The translations under genes and the position numbers were made by a program. A stretch of 64,000 nucleotides of DNA from Linnemannia hyalina (lineage: Eukaryota > Mortierellomycota > Mortierellomycetes > Mortierellales > Mortierellaceae): positions 372,001 to 436,000 of the forward strand of contig JAHRHY010000019.1 in NCBI GenBank assembly GCA_019671135.1. Reading direction: 5' to 3'. Below the pieces are notes generated by a model. That model was not told the DNA's origin. It worked only from the letters and a program-made list of their open reading frames with translations, and did no database searches. Position 1 is the stretch's first letter. Each line of letters begins with the position of its first letter. Positions 22,725 to 35,894 of the stretch are shown here, piece by piece.

Positions 22725-22855
22725 ATCGAGGGATACTATTCAAGGGACCACGATTGTCCCGCATGACCCACTATAGAGGTGGAGCAGAACGGTCCAGCAT
22801 GAATAGAGGAAAGTGTCCACCTTCGTTCACTCCCAGAACTGAAGGGTATTCCAAG
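22725..22855 (+). repeat. Diverged direct repeat, copy 2
   Basis: Second copy of the about 125-bp element at 22465. Neither copy has a conserved reading frame, so these look like non-coding repeats rather than duplicated exons. Confidence 0.75.
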
Positions 22856-25800
22856 CACAGCTTCAGGTCCAAGCAGACAGCAGATGGATTTAGGGTTTTT
22901 TGTAGGATGGTGGAGTTCGTTGCCCTTTATATCAGTTGACCAGCACGCGTGAGGGAGTACTGGAAAGAGGGACAATAACAAAGCAATGAGAGTAAGAGAC
23001 GAGGAAGGAAAAAAGAAAGAGCGAGAAGAGAGAGAAAGAAGGAACGAAAGATGGCAGTTCAAGAAAGCAGACATCGTGATGCCGCATAAAGACGTGTTGT
23101 AGAAAACAAACACAATGAACAACAGGGGTCACTCTCACGAGAAAGAAAAAGAAGCAAAGCAGAAACCAGGCCGTTTGTTGCTTTCTCTGATGAAGAAAGA
23201 CGGGTGTGTGTGCTCGAGTTACCTTTGGAGACGCGACAAAGAGATGTGTATGTTGTGTTTGTGGGATGAACAATGAGAACAAGACGCGCTCCTTGGTTGT
23301 TGTCGTTGTTTGAAGCCAAGAACTCGCACGTGATTTTTCTCAGCCACCAGTCCAACGCGGGGTAAGTAGCGCCACCAATTTTCACTGTCGCGGAAATGGA
23401 GGAAAGGACCAGAATGAGGCCACAGTTGGGACAATACGAAGTCGACTCCCGCACAGGCACCATTACTCTCTGTCCCTGACCGTGCTTCTTATTCAACGGT
23501 GACAAAAGGCAAAACGAGTATAGTTAACCACGCTCTTTTCCCCCTCTATGTCTTTCGCGAGTGGATTTATATCTCCTTCCTTTGCTCAATTGCTTTGGCA
23601 CCCAGTTTATTTTGTGTTCGAACTACGGCAAAACCTCCCTTGGATGGAATAACCTTCAAAAAAATGCTGGATGAGAATTCATAATGTCATATCGCAAAAA
23701 GGCATTCGATAGAAAAGAAGTATAAGCGGTTTCAAGGCGAGAGACGCGCTGGGGTTCTTTTGAAGCCAGTTTGGCCAATGCCCTTGCTCCCAATGGTAGT
23801 TTAGGGCGATCGGAAAAACAAGAACGAAAAATGTCCAAGATGACCATTTGATCCAAAAGGCAAAAGGAACAAATTGGTGGCACTGCGCATCCCCTTCAGT
23901 CTTCTATCATTCAGAAACATATATGCATGGGAATGTGGTGGGCAGGGAGTTCACCGAAAAGGAGGATTGCTTCGTCAGCATGGACTCGAATAGGTGATGA
24001 CCTTGGTCCTGCCTATTACTCCGAGAGCGATTTTTAAGCTGGGACAAGGTACGGAAGCATGCAGTACACAGTATCGAAGAAGTATAAACCAAACAAAGGA
24101 GAGTACAGCCAGTGGTAAATAACTCGAGCACACACCTCCTTTCTCCGAAGAATGAACAACATCGAAATAGTAAACAGAACGTGAAAAAGAACGTGCTTTG
24201 GACATGATAACGAAGGGTAAAAAAGAGAGAGGGGAGTCAGTGGAATTGCGAACGGTCAGGGCGGGCGGGATTAACCGATTACCCGAGCGCAGGAGATGCA
24301 AAGATACGAGAGCTCAAGAAAGTGCGCTGTTTTTTATTGCAGCATGGATCCTTATTGGATGAGATAGTTCGCCCGCAAGTCATCGGTCGATCGGGGTTTT
24401 GTAAGGCGAAATACGTGTACCAGATGGACATGAAGTTCATCCATTCTGACTGTTTGCTGTTTGTTGTGTGTGTCGGAGCATTGAGGGATCACATCATGAT
24501 AGGATGTCCATGGCGCGCTTTTTTTATGTTTTTTTTTGAGAGCCGATAATTAGTAAAACGAGACACATCTTATTTTTTATATCAGAGTTCCGTCCGTGGT
24601 AATTTGCATACAGTAGGTGCACCTTCATGTGAACTTTTTTCCATGCATGGTGGCATTGAGGCAATATATGTGTTGGTACGCAGGTTCTGATTCCGTGTTT
24701 TTGCACCTCGATCTGATCTTCCTCATTAACCTGGGCCACTGCCGTTCCACGTCTCTTTGGCTTCGATCTGTCTGGCCCCTTTTCTTGTCCCTGGAACTTA
24801 GTCCTCATGCCTTGACCTGCCTTCACTTCCTATCCTTTCATTCAATTTCAAATGCTGCACCCTTGCGTAGCAATTCATTCGCACTTGTGGTCTAAGGAGT
24901 GGGCGGGTGCAAAACTACAATTAACAATATCGCGTACCTTTTGCTTAGATATTCCTCCTTGTGCATTGATCTTTAGGAGTTTTGACCTCTCATCGAGGGC
25001 TATTACTTCGCTGTTTTTCTGGTCTGCTTGCGCGTGTACCTTGAAGGCGGTTGTCCCTGTCAAGTTGTATTTTTATCCAAAGTCATCGCGCACACGACAA
25101 CAAGGCTGGCTAATTGCTAGTTGAGAGCCATGAGGAATAAAAGAAAGGTTTTCGAGAGCATTCAGGTTTTGATGTGATGTGGTGTCTTGCAGTGAGTGGG
25201 TATGATGCGAAAATCGGCCATTTAGTTCGAGGGCCAAATAAAGGCGATGCTGCAGGTCAAAAAAAGAAAACCCCTCACTCATCGGATGCTATCCACGAGG
25301 GTAGGGGGAGGAAGGTGATGAAGGGTCATGTAGAGGAAATATAGGGTGGCAAAAGCAAGGGGAATAACGTGGCTAATCTTTTCTGCTGATTGCGATTCTT
25401 TTCTCTTGCCCATCCTTTTGTCTCCGTCCCTGTGTCACACACTCATCTGCACTTTTGTGTTTTTGTCACAGGCACACAAGCGAGAACAAGTTCCCTTGAA
25501 AGATGCTTGTAGTTCTCCACTACCACCACCACGTTATTATTTTCTTCGTATGTGGACGTTGAAATGACGAATCCAAAAGCTACCTCATGATTTGTACTGC
25601 ATTCCACCGTGCCCATCTAGCCAATCAGCAGGCTCCATTCTGGCTACCTTTTTTTTCTTCCCTTCTTTAGTGTGGTGTGGCGGATCGAGGAAACGGCAAA
25701 AAGCTGTTGCCGGGTCATACTTTTTTTTTTTTTTTTGAATAGTACTCAGGCCCTCGAAGAGAACCCAAAAAGCGAGGGAAACTGATCGTAGTAAAGCCTT

Positions 25801-28239
25801 ATTACGTATACACAGCGAGGGAAATGAGGCGAGTGCGCAAAGAAAATGTTGATAGGGAGAGAAGAATATGGGGTACCCCTCTCTTTTTCTACTTTCCCCA
25901 ACGTGATGCTGCTCACCAAACAAAAAACAAACTGTCGTTGTTATTTTCGTTCTTTGTGCTCTGATCATGGACGGAAATTACAGTGGACGAACTGTAACGT
26001 GAGAAAAATTGAACCATCGGAAAGATAGAACTTCCGTTGTGGTTATTCTGGTCTTGTGGACACACCTTGCAGGGTAGATGGGCAGGGGGATTACAGTGTA
26101 GGGAGGCGTCCCACATTAAAGATAACGTTGTTTTTTCATGGCTTTATTTTTTCCTGTGAGAAAGTCTACTCTTGTCTGATCACAAGAGAAAGAACCAGGC
26201 TGGGCTATACGACAGGGCTGGACGATATCTCGTCATTCTTCTCATCCCTTCACTTTATGCTTGCTGACTGAACGACTCACTTGCCAAGAACACAAACCTG
26301 AAGGCTTGGAAGAAAATAAACAGGCGAACGCACAAAAAAAGTGAGATCAATTGACAGCCAGTCGATTCGCTGAGCAGATGTCTCTTCGATCCACTCGGAG
26401 GTCATTTCCACCAGGCATGTTTGTTTTATTGGATCTCCTTTGCGCTTTGCGACTGTTGCTAAGCAATTAGAGCGAGAGATAAAAAAGTAGACAAAAACGA
26501 GTATCGATGAATTTTTTGGCTCACAGAGCTAGGGGAGTGAGAGATCGGACAAATTCGCAAACCTGCAATTATGCTCAATGTTCGTCCTTCTTGTTTTCGT
26601 TCTTCGACCTTCTACTCTCGACTGTCTGACCGAAGAAGATAGTCAAAATACTTGTTTTTGTTTGTTTGTTTAGCTGTAAACAACGCGCACGTACGCACAT
26701 GGACAGACTGATTGCTCGGAGCGAAAAACAAGAACTGCACAGACTGCAAATCACACTAACGATAATAAAAAATAAGTGGTAGACAGGAATTGAAGATCTT
26801 ACGGAACAATCGAGGAAGCGAAAATAGTCAGTCGGCGATAGGAGGAACAGGGGTTGTTGGGGTTGTATAGGGGAAAGGGTAAAAGGAGAAAGGAGGGAGT
26901 GAGCGAATTACTGGCCACGCTGAATTGAAAATGGGAGTTCATCCACTCACTCACGCGCAGCTTTGGCTACGTGGATAGGACCAAATAGAACACCAAGAGA
27001 TTGAAAAGAGATGGAGGGGAGGAAAGAGAGAGTGAAAGGAGGAAAGAGAGAGGGAAGGGATGAGAAGAATGATGGGTAATCGGGTTCATGACGCCTATGA
27101 CACGATGACTCTTTGACCGTTCGTTGGTCATGTATAGCATTTCGTCGCGGATGAAATGTAAAAGTACGACTGTGACAGCAAGACGACGCTTCTATGCCTA
27201 CGCCCATCAAGGCACGTCAACAAAAAGTTTGAGAAAATGGACAGGACACAATGCAGGTGACACTCTTCTCATATCCATTGTATTAGGAAAGGGCTAGCGG
27301 TAAGTAGGAAAGAGAGTGAAAAAGAAGAGTAGAAAAGAAAGAAGAAAAAGTGTATTCATATAAGTATGTTTGTGTGAGATTTAGTTTTTGCCCTTTTGAA
27401 AGACCTTGATGGTTTGGCCTTCGGCATCTGCTGTCAATTCGCGACGAACGAGAGGGCGCTGCAAATAGAATCAACCCTTTTATACAGAAAGATGAGAGTA
27501 AAAGAAAGTGGGAGTTGATGGCGAGAGTGTGTGTTTTTATCTGAATGTAGAAAAGGGTGTTGTTGAGGGAGATAGATAGGCAATGGATGAATGTCTATTG
27601 TGGAGATGATCTGCTTTTTTTCTTGCTCCTTTCTACATGTTTTTCCTTCCAGTCGGTTGATTTTTCATTTACATTTTTCCAGCTGATGGATATACTGCGG
27701 GGAAGAGCATCAAGCAACAACTGCCCTTCGAAAAAAAAAGCGACCGAGACCTGGCCAGCCAAGGGGGAACCATCAGCTCGAAACAACTCAAAGTCCCATC
27801 ACCACCACCACTATCACCCTCATCACTTATGAACCCATCAAAAAATAAAATCAGTCTCGACTGAATTGATAAAGCCTATTCTTTTTTCTTTTCTATGACG
27901 AGATTTTCGCCTTTTTGAAAAAAAGTATTACAAACGACTCAATTGAATTGAATACAGTCATAGAATGTGCCATATTCGAGATAACCCACTCACTGTTCAT
28001 TGCTTTGCAAACATAAAAAACCAACTCGTAGTCGTCGTTGCCAGCCAATGAAAATCGATTCTTTCTGAACAATGGGTAAACAGATGTCCATATCTCTCTC
28101 ACTCACTTGTTATCCTTGTGCCTGTGAACAAGAACGCAGTGCTGTGGGTCCACGGCCGGCGAGAGAATAAAAAATGGCACTTTTGATTTTCCGCGCAGAC
28201 AGATATACTTTCCCTTATTTATTTTTTATCGCTCACGAC

Positions 28240-28990
28240 TTCGCTTCTTCCTTTCATCACTTTTCTTCTTCTTCTCTTCGACTTTTACTCCTCTCTCTCT
28301 TCTCTCTCTTTCTTCTTTTCTTCACTTTCATCCTTTCATCTTTTCATCTTTTCATCTTTCACACTCCTCCCTCATCATTCATATCATCTCTTCTACACTC
28401 TTCTCAACAACTCCAACCCGCTCCAACTTGCTCCAACTTGCTCCAACTCGCTCCAATACAACTCACTCACTCACACCTCGTTCCTCGATCCCCGCCGGCT
28501 ATTTGTCAACCATATCTCACCAATAGGCAACCTGCGACAAAAAAGAACACTTCTTTTCAACACTCAATCCCTCACACGACTATTTTTTTCACTTCTTTCC
28601 CTTTTTCTTTTGTCTCTTTTTTTTCATAACTCGGTACCTGGATCATCCTTTACCGTTCTTCTCCTTCTCTCTTCTCCTATTCTCCACCCTGGATTAACAC
28701 TTCCCTTGCATGTATCCAGTCATCCTCTACATCTTCCGCACTCCATCACCACTACCCGCCAAACTGGATCCAGCCATAGCTCCACTCCCAGCTCACCCAT
28801 AAAGGCGCCCCATCCCTTTTGTTACCCTTCCTCTTCCTTTTGCTTCTTTGCCAAGAACAATCCTCCCTACTCTTTCCTTCTTTGTTAATAATACGCCCAC
28901 TTTTCTTTGTCCCACCCTTCTTCCCTTTCTGACGCCCTGACCCCCTTTCCCGCAACCATCCCAATTCTCCCCCACTCAACCACACACATA
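28240..28990 (+). promoter_or_regulatory. Pyrimidine-rich leader of the protein kinase gene
   Basis: About 700 bases of plus-strand CT-rich sequence precede the kinase start, including a run of TTTCATC units (28328-28360) and four tandem copies of an about 11-bp ctccaacttg-like unit at 28410-28460. Long CT leaders are a common feature of strongly expressed fungal genes. Its role here is inference. Confidence 0.5.
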
Positions 28991-28999
28991 CCCATAACA

Positions 29000-31496
29000 A
29001 TGTTGACTACTTGTCCTGTCCAGATCCTCCCTTCTACCTCCCCTGCCTCCCCGGTCCCTAAGAGAACAATCGCTGTCTCTCCCTTGGTCCGGTCAACCCC
29101 GTCCCTGGAAGAGGAGGGAAACTGCGATATGCCTCTTACATCTGATCAATCAACACAGCAACAGTCTCGGCACACCCCTCATGTCCTCCATCATGTCACG
29201 TCCCGTCTTGTTGTTGCTGCCCAATTCTCTCAGGATCCTCTTGACGACGAGAACGCTGATGTCTCGAGCCTTGGAGACGATTCGGAGGCGGATCGGTCTA
29301 CTTTGGCGGATGAATCTCCTCGTAGTGCACTTGCCCCCGTGAGACAGGGGTCTTCGGGGTCTTCGTATTCTATGATGTTGCATCCCTTCCAAATGGAAAA
29401 CTCTCCGTCGACTTTCTATCAGCAAAACACTCAGTCGCACGTTTCCTCTCACCAAGGTTCACATCACCACTTGACGAGGACCAACACCGATACCACAGAT
29501 GTCCTGCTCTCGATGCCTGCCTCGATCGAGGCTTCAAGACACAACTCGGACGATGAGGATGATAGTCACTCGCCTTACCCTCGTCATCATCGTCATGGGC
29601 ATGGTCATCACCACAGCCACCTCCACCCACATGCTCCTCATCATTATCTGGACCAACAACAGCATCACCACACCTCGTCGATTCAGGACTGGACTCAGCG
29701 TCGTCAGTCTTCGATCTCCAATTCCGCTCAGCAGAATTTCTACCTCCAGGTACCACCCAAGCAACAGCCAAAGGCGGAGGAGAAAGTCGAAGTCAAGCAG
29801 GAGTCCGCCATCGAGGCCCCATTGGTTCGGGAGATCACTTCTGCATTAGAGGCAACACAATTGTGCAACGAGCCCGATCATGAACAGGAACAGGAACAGG
29901 ATGACCTGCGCGATGACGCCACATCGGTCGCCGTCTCGTCCGTCGAGGAGTCCGTCGCCACCGACACCGTCGCCCGCCCCATGCCCATCCCCAAATCCAA
30001 GGTCCCTCACACCTACCTCCCCGCCTCGCCCGTCTCCCCTAAGAAGTCTTCTTCCTTCTTCTCCAAGCGTCGCGATTCAAAGCTCTACCGCAAGAAGTCT
30101 GCCCGTGAAACCTCCCATGGCATCTTCCATGACCTCAAGCGGTTCTTGAAGGTCCACTCCAATTCTCCCCTCCTCTCGCCTTCTTCCCCACCTGCTAGTC
30201 CTGCTGATGCGTCGTCGCCCCCCAAGATGAAGAAGTCTTCGTCGAGCAGCAGCCTCCACAGCGAGTCAAAGCACCATCACCAGGGCCCCCACGGCAACGC
30301 GATCGAGACCAACCTCCGCAAGAAGTACGGCAAGATGGGCAGAGTCATTGGCTCTGGCGCTGGAGGCACCGTCCGTCTCATCACCCGCGAATCCGACCAC
30401 AAGACTTTTGCGATCAAACAGTTCCGGAAACGCAAGGCCACCGAGTCTGAACGCACCTACGTCAAGAAGATCACCTCCGAATACTGTCTTGGCTCGACCC
30501 TCCACCACCCCAACATCATCGAGACCCTCGACATCATTCAGGAGGGTGACAGCTTTTACGAGATCATGGAGTTTGCGAAGCACGAGTTGTTCTCGTCGGT
30601 CATGTCGGGCGCCATGGTGCGGGACGAGATCGCTTGCTGCTTCAGGGGTATTGTTGACGGTGTTGCCTATCTGCATGAGATGGGTGTGGCACATAGGGAT
30701 TTGAAGTTGGATAACTGTGTCATGAATGAGCGTGGCATTGTCAAGATTATTGATTTTGGATGCTCCATGGTCTACCAGTTGCCCTTTGAGAAGCAGATCC
30801 AAATGGCCAAAGGTAAACAAAAAAAAACCAGTTTTTTGCTCTTTTATTTCGATGCATTATTACTCTCTCGTGTGATGCTCACCGTTGAAAAAAATAGATT
30901 ACTAACCTTTCCTCTCAATTCTCAATACCACCAACTAAATAGGCGTATCTGGCTCAGACCCATACATCGCCCCAGAAGTCTTCACAACCGAAGAACACGA
31001 CCCCCGCCTGGCCGACGTCTGGTCGCTCGGCATCATCTTTGTCTGCATGACCCTCTGCCGGTTCCCCTGGAAACTCGCCAAGACCGGCCCCGACGCCGAC
31101 CCCTCCTTCGAAGCCTACGCCAACGGCTCGGGGGCCGGAAAGGCCCGTCTCCTCAAACTCATGCCCCGCGAATCCCGTCCCATTCTCGGTCGCATGCTCG
31201 AAGTCGACCCTGCTAAACGTGTCCTGATGAAGGAGGTGCTCGAGGACGAGTGGGTCAAAGGGATTGAGGTGTGTACTTTGCAGTCAATGTGCTTGTATCA
31301 CCCTCATCATCTGGGCGAGGACCCAAACTGCATCTCGAACCCCAACCCCAAGCCCCGGTTCCATCAGCAGTCGGCCTATGTCAAGGATGAAGATGTGAGA
31401 GGTGTGGAAGTCGAGTCGTCGGAGGATGAAGAGGCTATTAGTGTGACGACGGCTTCTTTTACCAGTATCCAGATGGCTGTTGCTCCCGTCCACTAA
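29000..31496 (+). CDS. HAL4/SAT4-type serine/threonine protein kinase
   Basis: Two exons (29000-30812, 30943-31496) give 788 residues. The first about 420 residues are disordered, with His-rich (about 190-230), Glu/Gln-rich and Ser/Pro-rich blocks. The kinase domain starts near residue 440: glycine loop [16 protein letters not shown]-equivalent [10 protein letters not shown], catalytic loop [14 protein letters not shown] in [10 protein letters not shown], activation segment [12 protein letters not shown], and [12 protein letters not shown]. The HRDLKLDN plus SDPYIAPE combination and long N-terminal extension match the fungal HAL4/HAL5/NPR1 group. That group regulates plasma-membrane ion and nutrient transporters, for example the Trk potassium system in yeast. 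The intron sits within the activation segment. After the domain a short acidic tail follows. The upstream in-frame extension has no ATG, so 29000 is taken as the start. Confidence 0.93.
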
Positions 31497-31997
31497 GAGT
31501 GCCCTTTCAACCCTCCTTTTTCTTTTTTTTCCACCTTGTATTTTTACTTTTCCATATCCCTCGCATGTAACAACACCCCTCCTCCTACTCTTAGATAACA
31601 TACACCGCAATCTGTACCAATTTATATACTAAAAACAACCGCATCCATCACGCTTGATACCTGCTGTGCTTTGTTTGTTTGCTATGCTTTACGATTATGC
31701 TTGATGACATGAGACAGGACAGCAGGTTTTGCCTTGGGTAACTGGAGTATGAGTCTCGTGATGGCAGTGAGAAGAATGACGTCTTATCCATTATTGTGCA
31801 TGCAATCACCAAGACTAAAAAAAGCCACGCTGACAAAATCATACTGAAGTTTAGCCTTGAACACGTTTTTTTTATATCTTTCGATCATGCTCTCACATAC
31901 TTACACCATGGTCCCCACCCAATGCGCTCACCACCACCACTTGTTTTGAAATACCAACACTATCATAGCCTAAAAATACAATTGACTTTTATTACTC

Positions 31998-34378
31998 TCA
32001 CTTCTGCCTCTGGCCCATCTGAACAGGCACCGACACAGTCGCCGTGGGATTCGAGAAGGAAGGATGATAAGCATGATCCATCAACATGGTTACAATCCCC
32101 GTCCAGGGAACATTCACAAACGTCATACAACACCGCAGACTCTGAGGTGCCTTAACAAGCGCCTCAATCTCCTGTCGCGTCCCGACGCCGTTACTATTGA
32201 TCATCTCCTGTCGCGAAGACATCGAGGACCCCTTCCCGTCAGATTGTTTCTCTGATCCACGCTGTTGTTGTGAAGAGGAGGGAGAGTGTGGAGGTGAGAC
32301 TGAGGAGCCGAAGCTTGGTGTGGACTGGTTGAGGTTCTGGGTCAATGAATGCACAGCCGAACTCGTAGGTGTCGTCACACCGCCACTACCACTACCACCG
32401 CCAGCTCCATTTTCATATCCTCCACCTCCTCCGTTAGCGCTATTGCTACTGTGATCGTTGTAACTGCTACGCTGCTGAAGCTGCTGAGGAGTCTGTCCAG
32501 TCGCCTGCGCAAGCGTCGCCAACGAGATCCGACGGAGCGATTGGAAGAACGATCCTGACGAGAACGACTTTGCAGTCGATGAGACGCTTGCTCCTGTTGG
32601 TGAAGGCGACGTACTCGATATGGGTCCTGCGTTTTGGTTGTAAGAGGATGGCGAATTTTCGATTCTGGAGGATGGGTGATGTTGTTGCTGTTGACCATTG
32701 ACGTTCCCGTATCCTTCTGCAAATGATGTCCTTTGGCCATTGCTATCGCCATTGCCATCGCGATGATGGCTGTCGTACTGACCGTTCGGTATGGGTGGGA
32801 GCCCCTTTTCAGAGTTGGATCGAGGTGAAGTAGGCGATCCTGATGTGGTATCATCTAGTGTTGCCAGGTCATCCCCAATACTCGACGCCGTAATTGCCAC
32901 CTGTCGAATAAATATGTATTCCAAAGTTAAATCTCTGTGTTTCTCCAAAATAACAATAGGGGGTGAGATATATGCATCTATAAATTACCTGAGCATGACC
33001 ACGCGCACCTGGCCCTCGCATCATGACAAATTCGGTGGGGACAGTATGAGGTCCCAACTTGAACCGCCTGCCAACCTTGGAGGCCGCCTTTTGTTGGTAG
33101 ATCCCAAGAAGACTCTGGAATCCCGCAGCACCCTGGAACAATGTGATCTTGCTCCCACCACGGGTCGAGGTGCTAGGAAATGGACGCCCAGGTTGAAGCC
33201 CATCTCCTGTAGGTGATTGTGGGTTGTTTGAATCCTGGGCGGTTGCTTTGGTCCGACCATGATGCGAGGTGTTCAGAGTGAGAGGTCCCGACACTACTGA
33301 AGATTGTGGTCCTGATGGTTGGTGATGGGTAGTAACGGTAGAAGTTGGGTATCCTGTCCTCGCAGTCGGCACCGTCACAGCAAGTTCGACACACAAGTAT
33401 TCATTGTCGCGGACCATAAGCTGCTCAAACGAGTCCTCAAAGTCGTCAATCACATAGTAGATCAAGGGCCAGGAGCACTCGACCGACTCTTCCTTGACAT
33501 CCATGCGCGATTTTGTCGGTGAAGCGTAAACATGTTTGGATACATGTTTCCGTGTACATATCATACTCGTCTTTGTCGTTCCTGTCACTGGGTTCGTCTC
33601 TGACACACGCGAACACACCGCCACCGTCAGCTTGCACTGGAGCTATCAATGCAATAGTAATATGTACAAGAGGCGTTAGTCCCAGTGGCTCTGCTAAAAA
33701 GAAACAACCACAAGCGAGAAAGGAAAAGACAGTAAACAGTACCTGGACAATGACGTTCAAGAAGAAGGTATCCTTCCAGAGAACAACATCTTCCTGTTCC
33801 GGTGTCAAGATCCCCCGTCCATTGGTGCCCTTGACCTTACGTTTGACAAACACCGGATCAACACCCAGTCCGCCGTTCTCGGCTTCGTCCGATACCCGTT
33901 GAACAAAGAAGAGCAAATCATCGTTCCTGTCATCCGATTGATCCGATACGAACAGTTCGTGGAACAACTGTCTCCATCTATTTCGTTTTCGTCGATAACG
34001 AAGCAACCAGAACAAGATGATAAGAAACTCGAAAAAGTAAGTATGCTGTAGCAAAATTCCTGCAAGGGATGATGAACAAAGACAGCCTACAAGGGGCAAG
34101 GGAGGAGTCTCCTAAGCAATCTAAGCTGAAAAAAGGGTGCACAGTACGGGAAAAAAGTACCTTGGATCATGCGCGTCAAGATCGATGTCATGGCGCTGCG
34201 ATTCCCGAAAGTCACGATATGGGTCAGCATGTGCTCCCCTGGCATGTCCTAGTGTCTGCGCTTGTTGCGCCTGTCGTATCGCATGGTTCTTGACAGTATC
34301 CTGCTGTGTCCCAGGGTCAATGGGGCCGTGGAGGTTCTCTTGGACCAGTCTGTCCAGTATAGCTCGCAAATTAGACAT
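31998..34378 (-). CDS. KIAA0930/DUF2045 family protein
   Basis: Four exons (34378-34161, 33977-33743, 33642-32989, 32900-31998) give about 669 residues. I recognise the animal KIAA0930 (DUF2045) pattern block by block. RWRQLFHELFVSDQSDDRND and LLFFVQRV come first. WKDTFFLNVIVQLQCKLTVA and HVYASPTKSRMDVK are followed by WPLIYYVIDDFEDSFEQLMV and LCVELAV. FQGAAGFQSLLGIYQQ and VMMRGPGARGHAQVAIT follow, and a final block FVNVPWTGIVTMLMDHAY lies near the C-terminus. The molecular function of the family is unknown. The fungal copy is longer, with a Ser/Gly/Gln-rich insert of roughly 240 residues before the last block. It is convergent with the kinase gene (502 bp between stops). The exon 1 donor position is uncertain by one base. 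Confidence 0.9.
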
Positions 34379-34384
34379 TTTGTG

Positions 34385-35885
34385 TTGGCCTTCTGTTAAG
34401 TGTTGTAGAAAAAGAACGGGCTGGAGAAGGAGGCTGTAAGGTGTGAACAAGGAGGGGAAAAAAAAGATGCAGCGAGAGTGTGTATTACGTATGGGTATGA
34501 AAGAAGTGTGGTTGCCTTATGGTGTTATTACGAAGAATAAAGCGTAAAGTATTGGTACAATAGAAAATGAAGAAGGAATGCAGAGTGGTGCTTTCACGAA
34601 GGTGTGTCCATGGAATGTGTTTGCATGAGCGAAAGTGGGAAAAGAGAAGAGCAGTATGAGAGGCGGAGTTGGTGTATGATGGAGCTGGAGGTGGTGGTCA
34701 GGAGACTGAAATGGGGAGAAAGTTAGAGAAAGGCAGTTAGGGTGTATGAATGAGGAGAGGACAATGAGAGAAGGAGGGCAATGACAGAAGATGGTGACGA
34801 AAGGGAGAAGAAAAGATGAAAGGAAAAAGAGGAGGCGAATGAACAGGCGACGACAAGAAAAAGGGAGCCACAAACGAGAGCAACAAAAAAAAGTCTTCAC
34901 TAAAAAGGTTAAGCAGAAGAGCGTTCAGTAGACACAAAGAATAGAAGAGGAAAAACAGGGGCGACAGAAGAGGGGAGGAAGGAGACATACACGACAGACA
35001 TTCTCGCCTCTCACCGACAATGATTCAGTAAGTAAGCACACCTCCGTCAGGACCACAGCTGGATGAATACGGTCATGGCCACGCTGCATTCAAATAAGCT
35101 ACATCTCTTGCTGATAGTTTCCATCGCGTCAGGTACGCGTCCCAGTCAATCAATTGATCTGTTGCAAAGCCTACAACTAACTAAGCCCCCGGCTAACTAC
35201 TCTTCACCATCAATCAGTCCAAAAACAGAGTGTCGCTTCTTGTCGAACCCTCGCCCCAAGATCCCATGCCTCGTTCCAAGTCATCACCCTTGCTTCCTAC
35301 GGTCCATGTCCAACTCCTTCAGCAACCCTTGTTAGCTCGACAGTCCACTCGTTACCTTCAGTTTCCACCATTTCTCAACCAACCACGCCAGCCCATCGCT
35401 CAGCAATTCTGAGAAAAAAAAGTGACTTAGTCGAAGAGGCAATGATAAATGGAGCTGTGGAAAGTATGAGGAGAAAGGAAGAAACTACCGGTTTTGAACA
35501 GCGTGAAAGATATAAAAAGTTCGCTGATCGCTCCTGAATTTTTTTTGGCGCAAGTGCATCCCTACTTTACCAGCCGTAATTGAACCAAACGAGGGTGCAG
35601 AAGCAATCAAGGAGAAAGAAAGAACGCGCCTTTATCTTGATGTTCGTTCAGGCGCCAATATACTCTGCACCATTCATAAGTGTCCGTCCAGGGCTACCAG
35701 CAACGCGTCGTGTAGGCGCATTTTTCTTTGAATTGATGATTGAGGAAGAAAAGTAGGTTCGTGGTAGCGAATGATCGCAAATGCTGCAAATCGCTTGTCT
35801 ATGCCGGCTGCTCAAAAAAGATAAAGGCAGTACTTCGTTTAGGTTCTCTTTTCTGCTCTTCACACTTTTCCTCTCCTCCCCACAC
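34385..35885. other. Interval between divergent genes
   Basis: 34440-34990 is GA-rich on plus (CT-rich leader of the DUF2045 gene). A possible two-exon small protein (ATG at 35019, CA|GTAAGT donor; acceptor near 35217) gives only about 41 codons and was not called. Nothing else is supported. Confidence 0.5.
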
Positions 35886-35894
35886 TTCGTCGCC

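Larger units (their letters stand above)
21335..28990. other. Long interval with no defensible gene
   Basis: About 7.6 kb of DNA with only short frames, most of them low-complexity, and no chainable exons. Contents that can be named: a diverged direct duplication at 22465-22590/22725-22855, a GA-rich block at 26990-27070, a T(15) tract at 25721-25735, and a CT-rich leader from about 28240. A short minus-strand piece at 27463-27390 (RPLVRRELTADAEGQTIKVF then a stop, after a TTTGCAG acceptor) looks like a last exon, but no partner exon was found. No tRNA or snRNA signature was recognised. Confidence 0.5.

Noticed and set aside
24322..24895. Short frames in the 24-25 kb desert
   Set aside because: No splice partners, odd composition (Cys/His/Phe-rich), and overlapping frames of equal length on both strands.
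28907..28999. N-terminal extension of the kinase frame
   Set aside because: It contains no ATG and lies in the pyrimidine-rich leader; 29000 is the first ATG.
35019..35410. Possible small two-exon gene near 35.0-35.4 kb
   Set aside because: The only phase-consistent join gives about 41 codons; the longer tail frame does not match the donor phase.
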